Part shown: positions 1 to 11,990 of the stretch, piece after piece | Numbering within the stretch: the stretch's first letter is position 1 | How the letters are laid out: the number at the start of each line of letters is the position of its first letter | Source of the DNA: Ambrosia x helenae | Lineage: Eukaryota; Streptophyta; Magnoliopsida; Asterales; Asteraceae | Length of the DNA: 64,000 bases | Assembly (NCBI GenBank): GCA_030844895.1 | Contig: CM061231.1 | Coordinates: 90,740,706-90,804,705, forward strand | Reading direction: 5' to 3' | Position numbers and translations under genes: made by a program | Notes under the pieces: generated by a model | The model's database searches: none | What the model was told of the DNA's origin: nothing | Seen by the model: only the letters and a program-made list of their open reading frames with translations

Positions 1-1144
1 TATTTTATACAAGAATATAAAAGTATTAAAGAATAATAGTACATGATTGTCCCCCACAGTTATCACGTGCATAAGCATTGCACGCGCTAATGGTTATAAA
101 ACATATTAGGTACAATATTTGGAGAATATACCGTTAAGAAATAGACCACAGAATCAAGAAGAATATAATAGAGGTGAGTACATGACCCTTCCCCTTTTTA
201 TTTATAAAGCTTTTGGACTGATTACATGCTTGTCCAGTCGTTATCAAAGTATTTTATATGGTTTATATTATAAATGTGTTATCGAGTTGTTAATAGAATA
301 TCATCGAATCATGATCATGTTATATAATAGAATTCGGTCAAATAGAAATCACGTAGAATGGATCCATTCGGTATTATGGGAATATATTTTTCTAAACCAA
401 GTAGAGGTTTGGAACCACAATAAGCATTTGTATGGTGCTCCATCGATAATATATTCCACCTTAGAATGACCGAACCATATAGAAAGAGTTGCATGTTTGT
501 TAAACTTTTTGAGTTATTATTATCAGTATGTCTAAATCTTGGCATGTCTCACTAGTATGAAAATACTAACGTACTTTTAAGCATGTGGTCAGGTATTTAT
601 AGAAGATTATTAAAGAGAAAGATGACAAATATAAGATCTGGATAAGAAGAGGATGCTATGGCTACATTTTATGTATTTCATTAGTATTGAAATTCAGTTT
701 AATGTAATCATTACAATTAAACCTGTTAATGCTAATCCGCTGCGCCACCTGGGTCGTTACACCATTTTTACTGTTTTCATGCTTTTGGAGGGAAAACATG
801 CGCACAAGTTCAATTAAATTCTTTACTATCATATGAACATGAGACAACAAGGTTCAAAGTACTCATAAGCCCTCGTGTCATACATATTACTGTAACCATT
901 AACTATGGACTTAGCCATGAAACACCGGGATAGATCTATTGGGTTGACACCCCTGCTCTTAGTTAGTCGCTCTAACCGGATTACAAATATCAAAAGAGTG
1001 CTTATATTTCACAATTTATTCATTATCTTTAGTGTATAATGGGTGAGGCATTGTGGCAACCGGAAAATTTTTCTTCTCTTTCGTCTCTTCCTTTTTGGGC
1101 CTTGGGCAATTTTCGGGACGAAAATTCTTTCAACAGGGGGATGA
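1..1144 (+). mobile_element. Degenerate 3' internal end of a Ty3-type element
   Basis: This stretch ends in a purine-rich tract (about 1131-1144) just before the first base of an LTR. The words GGGACGAAAATTC and CAACAGGGGG occur here, as is typical at the 3' end of plant Ty3/gypsy internal regions. I therefore read it as the tail of an element whose body lies left of the window. No gag or pol motif is recognisable. A 116-codon ORF at 119-469 has no domain I know and is probably fortuitous. The segment around 920-960, with an AGATCTATTGGGTTGACA-like word, resembles a phrase seen in other LTRs of this window, so part of it may be an older LTR relic. Confidence 0.45.
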
Positions 1145-1516
1145 TGTGACACCCGGCAAACTCAGGTTAGTAACGTTGACTAAACTAGTAAGTCTACCTT
1201 AGCGAGTCATGCATATTACGTTCTTAACGGGGTCAGTCGAGTCGGTATGATGATTCTGGGAATCATCGGGAGTCGTTACGATGATCCGCGGGGTCATCGG
1301 GAGTCGGTCCATAACCGTGTGTACAAGGATTGGTGATTCGTGGAATCGCCGGGTTTAATGCACACACGAGTCTCGAGTCCCGGGAATTGGTGAACGGATG
1401 TAAACGTGTTAGTTATCATGCATTATATGTTTGGAATCATTATGTGACTTATCGGTATGTGAATACGTGTTTATATGTGTTAAAATAGCGTTTAACGCGC
1501 CGAAAACCCAGCTTGG

Positions 1517-1665
1517 TGGGTTTCAGGCGATTAGGATCTGGAAAAGGGCCTAATCGCCTATATATAGGCGAGTAGGAGGATGATAGCAGGCGATTGGGAC
1601 CTAATCGCCTGATGTAGCATGCGATTAGGCCCCCAATCGCATGACATGATCTGCTAATCGCCTAT
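1517..1665. repeat. Cluster of GGCGATTAGG / CCTAATCGCC dyads, copy 1
   Basis: The decamer GGCGATTAGG and its reverse complement alternate several times, giving short hairpin-forming dyads immediately upstream of the LTR TATA box. Variants with GCGATTGGG and CCCAATCGC are mixed in. The same words recur at 2468-2590 in the same LTR. Confidence 0.75.
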
Positions 1666-1690
1666 ACTGCAGAGTCCGGGTCAAAACACC

Positions 1691-1698
1691 TATAAATA
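1691..1698 (+). promoter_or_regulatory. TATA box of the LTR promoter
   Basis: TATAAATA lies about 550 bp into the LTR. It is followed by C-rich, AC-rich sequence typical of a plant transcript start. Transcription would start near 1720-1730. Just upstream is a cluster of GGCGATTAGG palindromes. Confidence 0.6.
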
Positions 1699-2467
1699 GA
1701 ACCCTTAACTCCCCAAACACCTCTAGAACAACCCTAGCTGATCCCAAGCCACCCACACACCTTGAAACACCTCTGGAACTCATTTTGCTACAAAAATCAC
1801 CATCTCCAAGCCTACACACCTTTCTTTAACAAAATCCAAGGTGTGTTCTTCATCCCTAACCTTTGTAAAGTTGTTATTTTGGTTCCCCAAAGGTCCAGAC
1901 CTTGTTTTACTAAGTTTGTGTCTTTAAAAACCTTTCAAAAGAGTTCTAAACCAAGTCTACACCTTAATGCTTGTTATATGTGAAGTTTACATGCATATGT
2001 TGGTCTTCTTGGTGATTATAACATGATTGTTTCCATGATATGATTGTACTTCTGTTATGTATAGATTATTAGGAAGGTTATCTTAGAGTTTGAGCCATTG
2101 TTGTTGTGTTTTGATGAAAATGTGTATTTTGACCCATTTGAATGTTCTTGAAGATTTAGGATGATTATGGTATGATTGTTGATGCAATGTTGTTAGAATT
2201 CATACTGGGAAGATGTTAGATCAGAGGTTTGATGATTTGCAAGTTTGTAGAGATTGAAATCTGATTGTTTCCATTTAAGGAAAGATAAGGTTGGTTGGTG
2301 AAATCTAGTACTTTGCCATTTTAGGAAATAATTGCTTAGAACATGTTAGATCAGTGATATGTTGGGGGGTTTTGCTTGGAATGGGTTGGTAAATGATTTA
2401 GGTTTGATATTGGGTGTTGTTGCATGTTTCGGATCTGATTTGGAGGGTTAAACGCGCGAAAATTCGT

Positions 2468-2590
2468 TACACAGCAGCAGGCGATTAGGAATCCTAATCG
2501 CCTGATGCTGAAGGCGATTAGGCATGCATGAAGGCGATTAGGACCCTAATCGCCTGATATATCAGGCGATTGGGCCCCTAATCGCCAATA
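2468..2590. repeat. Cluster of GGCGATTAGG dyads, copy 2
   Basis: This second array lies about 950 bp downstream of the first in the same LTR. It includes one perfect dyad with 12-base arms (CAGGCGATTAGG and its complement) separated by three bases, followed by at least two more dyads. It is downstream of the TATA box, so the hairpins would be in the transcript. Confidence 0.75.
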
Positions 2591-3819
2591 GGCTGAAGCT
2601 ACTCGCGTGTGACTTTCCTAATCACATGTACTGCTGTCGTGAACGCGTTTTGACATCCCGGAACATGATTTGACACCTAGGAACATGATAGGAACCTCGG
2701 GATGCACCCAATGACTTAGTAAGACGTGTTCGGACCTGATTATGCGTTAATCGGACATTATGCTAGACTAGGTGAACAATTGCGCGTATTAAGTGTTTAA
2801 TTGCATATGTTGCATGATGTCTTGTATTTATCTAACACGTGGAATGTCGGGTCACCAATGGGATGTCAGGTCTTGTCTGGCACGGTCGGTTTAACAGTTA
2901 AAGGTGTTTTCAAACGTTTATGGTCACGGTCTGGACATTCGGGGACTAGTTAGCCTGCGGGTTATTAGTCCAGTACTTATACGCATCTTATGATAGGTCG
3001 CCGCTATTTGGGGCTATCATAACATAATTACTTAACTGTTTTCAAGTAACGCAATCCGAGGTGAGTTTCATAGCCCCACTTTTACCGTTTTACTTTCGGG
3101 GGAGAAACATGCTACTTACTTACTTATTAAAGGTCATGTTATACTATGGTTACTTTACATGTACTATGCGGCTTTTTATGGAAAGTCCCAGGGGAAAACC
3201 ATGAATGTGCGGGGAAGCACAACGGGGGAAATGTGGATAGATCTATGGGCCTCACAAACCCCACTCGACGGCTGGGCCGGGCGGGTGCATATTGTCTCTT
3301 ATTACTGGCTCGCCGAGGCATCGGTTATAGCCAAAACTGCTGGGCAAGCTTCAACAACTCATAAACGTATAGTAATGGATTCCCAACCGCAGTAGTAAAC
3401 AAACACTTAACGTCTAGCTAACGTTCTTATAACCTAGTAGTAACGGATATGATCTTCATAACTTATAACAAACGCTTTATAAAAGAAAACCTGTGAACTC
3501 ACCAGCATTATATGTTGACATTTTTGGCATGTTTTCTCAGGTCGCTAAGGTAGCAGTCAATGGGCTAGGCGCACGGAGCCATGCACAGCGTCTAATATTT
3601 TGAAGCATATTAAACAATGTTTTGTAAACAATGATATGTCTTTTGGTTGTAAACAAGAATGCTTCCGCTGCTGGTTTACGGCTCAAAGCATGATATTTTG
3701 GTTTTAAATATATTTATGAATGCATGTTTGTTGTATGTTTATTGTGATCGTTGAATGAGATCCTGGTGTGTCACGCGCCTCGCGGTAAAATCCCGCATGT
3801 GGAATTTGAGGGTGTGACA

Positions 3820-4266
3820 GGCATAACATTTCGTTAAGGTTTGGTTACGGGCTCATAACAGTCACATAACGATTATTGTCTTAGATTGGCAATGATCCAG
3901 TCACCCATGGTTTATAGGGGATATTTTGAACCTACTTTTATCTAAAGATTTGAACAATGTCATTTAAGTGGGGTTTTTAAAATAATGTTTTTTGTTACTT
4001 TGTTAAAAAATGGTGTCTTTTATGATATCTCATAATTAATGAATCTGATGCTTGCATGACTTGTGTGCTAGAAAACCTTTTGAAGTTACATCTCGTGTTT
4101 CCACCTAGGCGGGTGTGACAATAAACATTAGTCCCAACTATGTCTTAAATCTTCTCAAAACAAACTTGTACAGCAGACATTAAAACAATCGCGCAATGCA
4201 CGATATCGAAACCCCCTAGTTAAGCATTGCATATTATTGTTATTATTTTACTCTATTAGTAGACTT
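3820..4266. other. Non-coding stretch, probable LTR relic
   Basis: No gene is seen. The sequence at 4111-4120 (GGGTGTGACA) matches the last ten bases of the LTR at 1145-3819. This suggests 3820-4120 is the end of a related, diverged LTR. I see nothing recognisable in 4121-4266. Confidence 0.35.
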
Positions 4267-4652
4267 AGAAATGTAAGACCTAACCCGAGTAAATGGGTTT
4301 AGTGACTTAATCACATGATTTAGACTGTAAATATTGAGGTTAAATTCAAGATTTTTAGCTTATACGTCATTACCAAAGGTTTGACCAAATAAAATGAAAT
4401 TTGCAAGTGAGTGTCTATGGTTCCATGCGTTCACAAGTTAGTTTCAAACCCCGTTACCATACAATGTTTATAAACACGAATTATGCAGAAGCGTTTCATG
4501 AGATATGCGCGTTCGGTTCTTCGAATAGCTTAATCATCTTTTGGAATCAATGACCTTCATACCTAGGGTTTAAACAAGGCCAAAGAACCCGTTAATCGAT
4601 AATAGGATTGATTAGAATTCCAAATCAACTAAAACAAGAAAAACGACAGCCA

Positions 4653-4753
4653 ACGTCCAGACCAGCGTCTGGGACGCCCAGGGCCGAAACTGAGTAGCGT
4701 CTGGGACGCCCAGCCGGCCTCTGGGACGCCCAGACCAGCGTCCGGGACGCCGG
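4653..4753. repeat. Four GCGTCTGGGACGCCCAG-type dyads
   Basis: There are four imperfect copies of a 16-17 bp unit whose ends are complementary (CTGGGACGCCCAG core), separated by short spacers, inside the left LTR. This is GC-rich sequence in an otherwise AT-rich LTR. It resembles in design, though not in sequence, the GGCGATTAGG dyads of the LTR at 1145-3819. Confidence 0.7.
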
Positions 4754-5290
4754 TATCAGATACGACTCGTAAATTTTGGTTTTTTGGCCCGTTTTTTAAC
4801 GCATTTCTTAAGGGGTTTGTGCTCCTTTTGACCCTTGACTTGGGAGGAACAACCAAGAATAAACTTTTGGGGAAATTCTAAGATTTCAAGAGTTTATCAA
4901 GTTGTCTATTTGACCCATTCACTTATAATGTATGCATACTAACATGCTAGGATCAACAAGGAATGAGTTTGATTACCTACAATTGCATATTGAAATAATA
5001 CCACTTCTCATCCTTGTGAAGATAACCTCTTGTGATTCCCAAGTTTGTGTTTTGTCTCCCACACTCCTAATCAAGCCTTGACTTGACAAGGTGTGTATCC
5101 ATTCAAGTCACTTCACCGTTGTGGCAATGCCTCGTGTCCATGGCCACATGTGCCACTTCTCTCGGTCATACTTGCCCGGTCCGTGTGACTTGTGATAGAA
5201 ATTCACTTATGAAATTATATGCCACTTGGAAATCACAATAGCATTTCAACTCCTATGACACTCCCATTGATATGGATTCAAGGTATGCAT

Positions 5291-5338
<48 letters not shown>

Positions 5339-5442
5339 TAGTGGTAATGCCCGCGCGTTGCCGCGGGTACTAATGTTTTTCTGGAAAACGTTATATGGCG
5401 GGTTTCACGTAGTTTATTTTTAATACCAATTTGTTGAGAGAA

Positions 5443-5480
5443 CTAATATATGTCCGCGCGTTGCCGCGGGTACTAATGTC
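5443..5480 (-). repeat. Second copy of the Helitron 3' terminus
   Basis: A near-identical copy of the terminal hairpin (5454-5470) and its flank lies about 100 bp inside the true end. It is preceded on the minus-strand side by ACTAATATA-like sequence in place of the ACTAGT end. A third, decayed version is at about 5754-5770. Confidence 0.7.
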
Positions 5481-5962
5481 TTTTTTATGTGTGTTTTTGA
5501 TGTTTTTGATGATGAAATTAGTTAGCATTTTATTTTTTGAAAGATATATAATTATTTATTTAATTTTTAATTCCGCCTTGGGCTTACGCCTCGGTTCGCC
5601 TCGAGGCTTACGCCTCATGAGACGAAGGGAAAACGCCTCGAGGCGCGTTTCCGTTCTTTTAAACTTTGCTTACGACCATGTGCATTAACAATAACAAATT
5701 ATATTATAGTCTATAAAATCACCCGGTTTTCGCATAGTAGGGAACCCAAGCGTGCCGCGCGTTGCAGCGAGACAAGGGGTTAAAACAGATATAAAACATG
5801 GTGTCCTTTGTATTCTTATCCAAATAACCCAGCAAGTCAGCCAGTTTGACTTATGACTGATAACTGATTATTATAACCAACTTGACCCTTTTCAACCGTT
5901 TTCCCTTCAACTAATTTCTACATCTTACCAGGAAGCTGATAGAAAACTTACATAAGAATTAC

Positions 5963-6045
5963 CTGAATATTGCAGCAAGCATACTATTTAGTGTTCCAAG
6001 GTTGGAAAGATCGATTTCCATGTCTTTGGCATTAGCATCAATAAC
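5963..6045 (-). pseudogene. Captured exon-like fragment inside the Helitron
   Basis: On the minus strand an 83-nt open segment is bounded by an AG acceptor (6047-6046) and a GT donor (5962-5961). It reads as a well-behaved peptide including KDMEIDLSNLGTLNSMLAAI. The codon use and splice borders look like an exon of a host gene picked up by the Helitron. The peptide faintly recalls the C-terminal part of plant ARG1-type DnaJ proteins, but that is from memory and unconfirmed. No start or stop is present, so it cannot make that protein alone. Confidence 0.45.
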
Positions 6046-7530
6046 CTAGTAAATTCAAAATGGATGAAGATACAAAAAGTGTATTCAGGAGTTTCTGTTA
6101 CTTAATTCAAGCAGATAGAGCATGCGTTTCAAGTGAATTGGAGTTATAATTTGCGAAATCCATATTCCATAGTAATACATATCTATATACCAAAGTTTAC
6201 TATTGCCCACAAGTCCACAACATATAGAGTTGGAAACCAGAAATCAAAATCGTTTTAACTTGAAAGACTGAAATATTACATGAACACTTTCAATGTACTA
6301 ATTCACCGTTTTTCTACTAATTCAACCTTTTCACCAATGCATCTTTAGTTGGTTAAATCGTATTTTTCATGTGAATTTTAGAAGTAAGCATTTAAGATTT
6401 TTAAGGCCAAAAAGGAGAAAGTAAAAAAAAAAATCAATTCTCTTATATACTATTAGTTATTTAGAATCATCATCATCCAGTTAAAACATCTTCAAAGTAC
6501 TAAACTGACTATTCCTTATTTTTGGTTAGGTGGAAGATCTTTGCCACGTAATGTACATGTAAAAAACTAAATAAAAATACAAATTGGTACATTGATGTCA
6601 AAATGCACTAAAAAATCACCATGTTGTTCAACAGTTGTCATGGTCCCAAGGAAGCATTGAACATAGGAAATTGCACAAATAATTGAATGAAGACAATTTA
6701 AAGTGCCACTAAATTTAGAAAGGAACAACTAAAGGTAGTTAATCATAAAAGTCTTATGTGAAAATTCTAAACCAAATTTGTATGCAACAACGGTTATGAT
6801 TTTAATGGTAACATTTTTTAATTCATTTTCCTTTAGAGCTTCAAAATGATACAGCCTAAATAGATAATACATCAATTCTTAAAATATGAATAGGCTAAAA
6901 ATCCCAACCACATTGGGGCCAGTGAGAATTCTGACATGGGAATCAGCAGAGGTGACCATAGCTTTTCTTGAATCTTGTGGACAGAACGATAGATTACACA
7001 ACGAAAGAAAATCCTAAATCAGATACATATTTGTAAACTAATAAATGTGCATAACTTTGAAACAACCAACATACCTGAAACCTGATTACCCTCTTGCACG
7101 TCGACTTCTTCTTACGGAGTACTATTTAATGCAACCGAAGCTTCTAGTTGCAACCGGTTCCCTGAGACACTAAAGAAACTGCAACAGCCTATCATGGATC
7201 AGATTTCTTTTATAGACCCATGGGTTAGAAACAACTTGTTAGTCCCTTGAGTTCCTTCCCCTTAAATGAAAATTACACCAACAATAAAGGGCCAATAAAG
7301 TAACAACCAATAATATAAATGTGAGGGTAGGGATGTAATATGTTTTGAGGATGTGAGGTAGGAGAGCATAGTAAATTACATTGATATCCTTGCAAGTGTC
7401 TTAATGTTCCACAAAGTTCCAATTATACCCTTGTGATATAAGCTTAATTTACTTGTACATGTTGCTATATTAGTTGGATGATGTACAAAATTACTATGTT
7501 GTACATCACTCTTCCTTTATAATGTATTAT

Positions 7531-7565
<35 letters not shown>

Positions 7566-10500
7566 CATGGTGATGACTTACCTTAGTTCACGCCCCCTTT
7601 TGGTTATAGACTAGCTTAAGATTGATAACATAGAGTCTACGAATATACTCAATCAATTAACAAAATCGATATCGGCATAATGTTGACCCTTAGCTTAGGT
7701 CCTTGACTAACTAGTGTTTTACCCAATTGACCCGTTAGCCTAAATTGGGATATTAACAACCTTCATCTAAGGCCATTTTCTATGAATTATGAATCTCGTT
7801 TAAGCTCTTTTATGACACTCCAATGTCTAGATCCCCAAACGCATATACAAAGTTATAACTAAACATATGAATGTACTAAGAATATATCAAGATTTAAGCC
7901 ATCGAGTGACTTACCTTATGCGAGCTTCCTCTTTACCTCAATCCGAGACTCCTTGACTATCCAAAGTCTCTTGTATTCGCACCTATGAGGTGAATGATCA
8001 CTAGGTTGTTAGAACCTAATCTTTACATGTCTATAAGCATTATTGGTCATGTTTTACCAACATACATGTTTTCATCAAAGTATCTATGCCCAAGTGAAAT
8101 CGAGTTTCGTTGAGGCATTTTATCAAACACTTGGTAGGCGTGATTTTCCTAACTTTAGTTTTAGGACTTAAGGACCTCATGGATCCATCCTCGACCAATA
8201 TTAACATTACTAGCATCCCAATAAACATCTAAATCATAGTTTATCATTGATAAGTATTAAACAAAAGCTAGTATTTCATGGTTTAAAAGGTGGTTCCTAC
8301 CAATCCACCAAGAAACCCAACTCATCTTATAACATGAATTTACAAAGATATGATCATCTCATAAGGATTTTGCTTAACACACACAAATTCTCATGCATTA
8401 TGGTCTCCTCATACTATAGTAACCTTTGCAAGCCCTTAATTTACATTTTTAAAGCAACCCTATTTTTCACCCATCTCAAATATTGATAAAATCACCAAAT
8501 CAAACCAATAAAAGTTACCTTGGTGTGTATCATGCTTGGATGATCCATTTTTAGGGCTGATGCACTCAAAAAACCCTTTGATTCCACCTTGATTTAGGCC
8601 TTGTTTATGAGTTTTAGGGTTTGGTTGTAGGAGGGTGTTTGGGATCGTGAGTTTTGGTTAAGTTCTGCTAACCCAGTTAGCTTTTATAAAGCGTTTTATA
8701 TTGTTATTCACCAAACGTGACTAACGGGGTTAGTTCACAACTATTGTTAATCTGAGATTATCTAGTATTATTAATTGGGATTTTAAGCCGGTTATTACCC
8801 TTATTAGCATAAACACTAATTATCAAATTTTGGGGTGTTACAACTCTACCCCCATTTAAGAGGGTTTCGTCCTCGAAACCGGATTATATAAATGAATTCC
8901 CATGGGTCGCGCCTCATGGTTAATCTTGAGTTTTTCCCCCGCTAGGCGAGGTTTATTTTAATTGAATTAGATTACACCCCCTAGATTTACGTATACGCAT
9001 TCATCTACCCTTGCCGGGAATTAGTCTAGTTCAGGCACCCGTAGGTGTCATGGTTTGCCCAGGCGTCAGCTATTTGACTTCTTCATGTGTTTGGATCCCT
9101 TAAACCCACAAGGTTTTAGGGAATTCATTCGAATATTTATCATACTTGGTATCATTTCTATGCACACATTGGGTTTAGTTATCATAATGGGTTTCTGAAG
9201 ATCGTCACCTACTCTCAACGTGGTTTTAGTTTCAGTTTGATTTCGGCTCTAAGGCCTCTTATAATGCCATGTTTTACTGGAAAGCATCGAGTCCTTTCCA
9301 TGCGCACGTTTTCCTTGACCTAGACACCGCGTGTCCATTCTGATAGTGCTTTCACCTGCCACTAGGCTTATCTATATTTAGGCATTCCTCTGGGTCCAAG
9401 TCGTGATGACTACACCTGACCCGTTTGAACCTTCTAATGATCACTTAGTTATCACTAGACTATTAATGGTTCATCATTCGTTCTGTTACTATCTGATTGC
9501 CAATTCTGTGAATAGTTAATTCATCAAGGTTTTCGGCTACAAATAGACTTAGTTTCATAAGTCACATGCTTTAGTTTAGTCATCTAATCTTAGACTGCGA
9601 TTTATGATGTGTTTCTACACACCGTCTGTCAAACTTCTGAGTTTAGATTTGTTGGACTTTATAAAAGTCCAACTTTTATGTAACAGGCTGTAACAGCCCA
9701 TGGTAACTTGTATCGTTTATTGTCTGCTTTGCTCGTCCATCCGTATTAGACTGTGACCAAGCTCACGGTTTTGCATTGGTTTCACCCCGAGGACTGGCCA
9801 AAATACGTTGTGACAGTAAGAGTAGCCACTCCCTTATAAGGAAGTGTTTGTTTCCCTTTTCCAACCAATGTGGGATCTTACAACGTGCATATGTCCTAGT
9901 TCAGTGCTAGGCTAGTATTTAGCATTACTCATTTAGAGTTTGAATATTCCATGGAATCCTCCATATAATACCTCAGATAGCACTTCGCCTATCTCATGCA
10001 TTATTTAACTCACATTGGTGTTATCTTATCCGAATTTTAGTATGTGAGTTTCACTCTTAGTCAAATTAATTCTAGGCGATTGATCACCTATTATCTTTTT
10101 GCCCCTATGCCTCGGGCTTCGAGAATGTTTACCCTATCGAAAGAATTAGCATAGGGTTCATGACCCTTTCTTATCTAGCCTTTCAAATTTATATTTCGAT
10201 CACTTACTAGTATCTTATTTGAGATTTAACCCGAGTCCTCTGACCCTTTAAGTTATCTAGGTACTATTTCGTATATAACACCCCGTCTTCACGACCCCTT
10301 CTGGACTAACGTTTTTATTTAATTTCTCGGAACACTTTGGTTCCAAGGCAATATCTTTAATAGTCTACCTTAAAGGGTCCATTTCTGTACTATGACCCGT
10401 CTCTGTTTATTTATGTCCCATATGAATTATTGACCCTTAGATCAATTCAGCGTTTCTCAAAAGGGTTCTTACTTGTCTTTGCTTCATGGTGTTACATTAC

Positions 10501-11021
10501 TATGTTGATTCACACAAGTCTACTTACTTATGTCTTCTTTACTTGAGATTCGTATGCATAGCGATCCAACAGACTGCGTTTGGTTTACTATGAAGGCATT
10601 GTCTTCATTTCTGTGATTCTCAACCATCTATGTATATTTTAGATTTATGATCGTCCATTTATTCATCATATGCTAAGGCCCATGAGGTTTTTCTCACTTT
10701 GTTCATTTTTGACATGCCTTCATTAGACCACATCAATGCTTATTTATTCTCACACAATCCTTGCTCGAGGCTAGGATCGTCCCTCTGGCGCGGATGCACC
10801 TTCGGTTTCTAGGGTCTCCTACGAGCCCCATTTTGATTTAGCGTTTAATTTCTTCTATATTTATCACGTCGTTTTAGGGTCTAAAACCAAGTTTTTAGCT
10901 CAATTCCATGTGAATCATAGTTCATGCTTGCCCCGCGGGCTTTTTTTCTCATTAGTATTCTAGTTTAGCAAGACGCGTAGTCCTTGGTTGCCCGTGAGCT
11001 TTCACAGATCATTATGATTTA

Positions 11022-11227
11022 TGTGACACCTAGTTCACATTTGCCCGTAGGCTTTTACGAATTTAATATGATTAGTGTGACGCATAGTTCACATTTTCCC
11101 GTAGGCTTTTACGAATTTAATATGATTAGTGTGACGCATAGTTCACATTTGCCCGTAGGCTTTCACGAATTTTATATGATTAATGTGACGCATAGTTCAC
11201 ATTTTCCCGTAGGCTTTCATGGATTTA
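11022..11227. repeat. Four tandem copies of a ~54-bp unit
   Basis: The unit contains GTGACGCATAGTTCACATTT followed by CCCGTAGGCTTT and an ACGAATTTAATATGATTA-like tail. Copies differ by a few bases. The 86-codon ORF over them is a by-product of a period divisible by three. Confidence 0.8.
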
Positions 11228-11329
11228 TTACAAGTCAAGTTTAAGTATACTTAACTTTGAGCTTAGCCCGAATCTTGGCTTTCATTTTACCTCAGTACGG
11301 GGTTCATGTTGGAATACGTGTTGGTCCTC

Positions 11330-11990
11330 GAGTGCGGTTTGGACTCGTTAAAACTTTACCCTTTAGATAGACGAGGTTCAGATCGGTTTATGATTAAACC
11401 TTTTATTAAGGTTCGACTTTTATTGCTTGATTGACCTTTCATTCAGGTTCGAGTTTAACTATGTCTTAACCTACGATCAAGGTTCAAGTCTCCTTACAGT
11501 TTAACCTCTGCTCAAGGTTCAAATGCGATTATGACTTGATCCTTTGATTAAAGTTCAAGTCTACTTACGAGTAATTTCTCAATTAAGTTTCAAAGGTGAT
11601 CGTGATTTAACCTTTTGTTAGGGTTCAAATCAATTTGGGAATTTACCTTCGGTTATAGTTTGAACGCATTTATGGCTTAACCTTGGATTAAGGTTCAAGC
11701 TCTTTTACGGATTAACCTTTATTGAGGTCCGAATGTGATTATGACTCAACCTTAATTAAGGTTCAAGTCTCTTTTACGAATTTAACCTTCTATAAAGGTT
11801 CGAGTTTTATTATGACTTAACGTTGATTAAGGTTCAAGTCTATTTACAAATTTAACCTTCTATAAAGGTTCGAGTTTTATTATGACTTAACCTTATTAAG
11901 GTTCAAGTCTTTTTCCGAATTGAATATGTTTATGACCAAACCTTGATTAAGGTTCAAGTCTATTTACGTGTTAACCTTCTATTAAGGTTC
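11330..11990. repeat. Degenerate ~55-60-bp tandem repeat with AACCTT...AAGGTT dyads
   Basis: About a dozen degenerate units each carry AACCTT, a few bases, AAGGTTCAAG and then TTACGAATTTAACC-like spacer. The core is a short inverted repeat. It is part of the LARD-like interior. Confidence 0.7.

Larger units (their letters stand above)
1145..3819 (+). mobile_element. 3' LTR of a Ty3-type element (2.67 kb)
   Basis: The LTR starts TGTGACACCC and ends GGGTGTGACA, a perfect 10-bp terminal inverted repeat. It is preceded directly by a polypurine tract, so it is the downstream LTR of a plus-strand element. The five bases on its two sides (GATGA and GGCAT) do not match. That fits a 3' LTR whose partner is outside the window and argues against a solo LTR. 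It contains a TATA box at 1691-1698 and two clusters of short palindromes. No long ORF with a known domain lies inside. Its length suits long-LTR chromovirus groups, but the family cannot be named without pol. Confidence 0.8.
5338..7533 (-). mobile_element. Non-autonomous Helitron (2.2 kb)
   Basis: Read on the minus strand, it begins TCTATAATACATTATAAAGG at 7533. It ends with a GC-rich hairpin (plus positions 5350-5367, arms CCCGCG and CGCGGG), a short AT-rich spacer and CTAG at 5341-5338. It sits between A (7534) and T (5337) in a TA microsatellite. These are the rolling-circle hallmarks: 5'-TC, 3' hairpin plus CTRR, and insertion between A and T without target duplication. There is no Rep or helicase coding, so it is non-autonomous. 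It carries at least one exon-like segment, and the hairpin terminus is repeated internally. Confidence 0.8.
4272..8842 (-). repeat. Left LTR (3' LTR in element orientation), split by a Helitron
   Basis: It starts TGTAAGACCTAACCCGAG and ends GGGGTGTTACA. About 4272-4384 and 8090-8842 align by eye with the other LTR. The middle carries sequence missing from the partner plus the Helitron at 5338-7533. Without the Helitron this LTR would be about 2.4 kb. The partner at 12683-13621 is only 939 bp because of an internal deletion whose join lies near a short TTG/CCCAA match. The partner also has about 95 bp (near 13340-13435) that this copy lacks. Confidence 0.75.

Noticed and set aside
119..469. 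116-codon ORF as a gene
   Set aside because: No domain, no splice or promoter context, and it lies in a retroelement tail.
4120..4230. Helitron 3' end at CCCCCTAGTT
   Set aside because: The preceding hairpin is weak and no 5' end or copy was found.
10984..11990. CRISPR-like regularly spaced repeats
   Set aside because: Repeats are head-to-tail degenerate minisatellites without unique spacers, in a plant LTR element.
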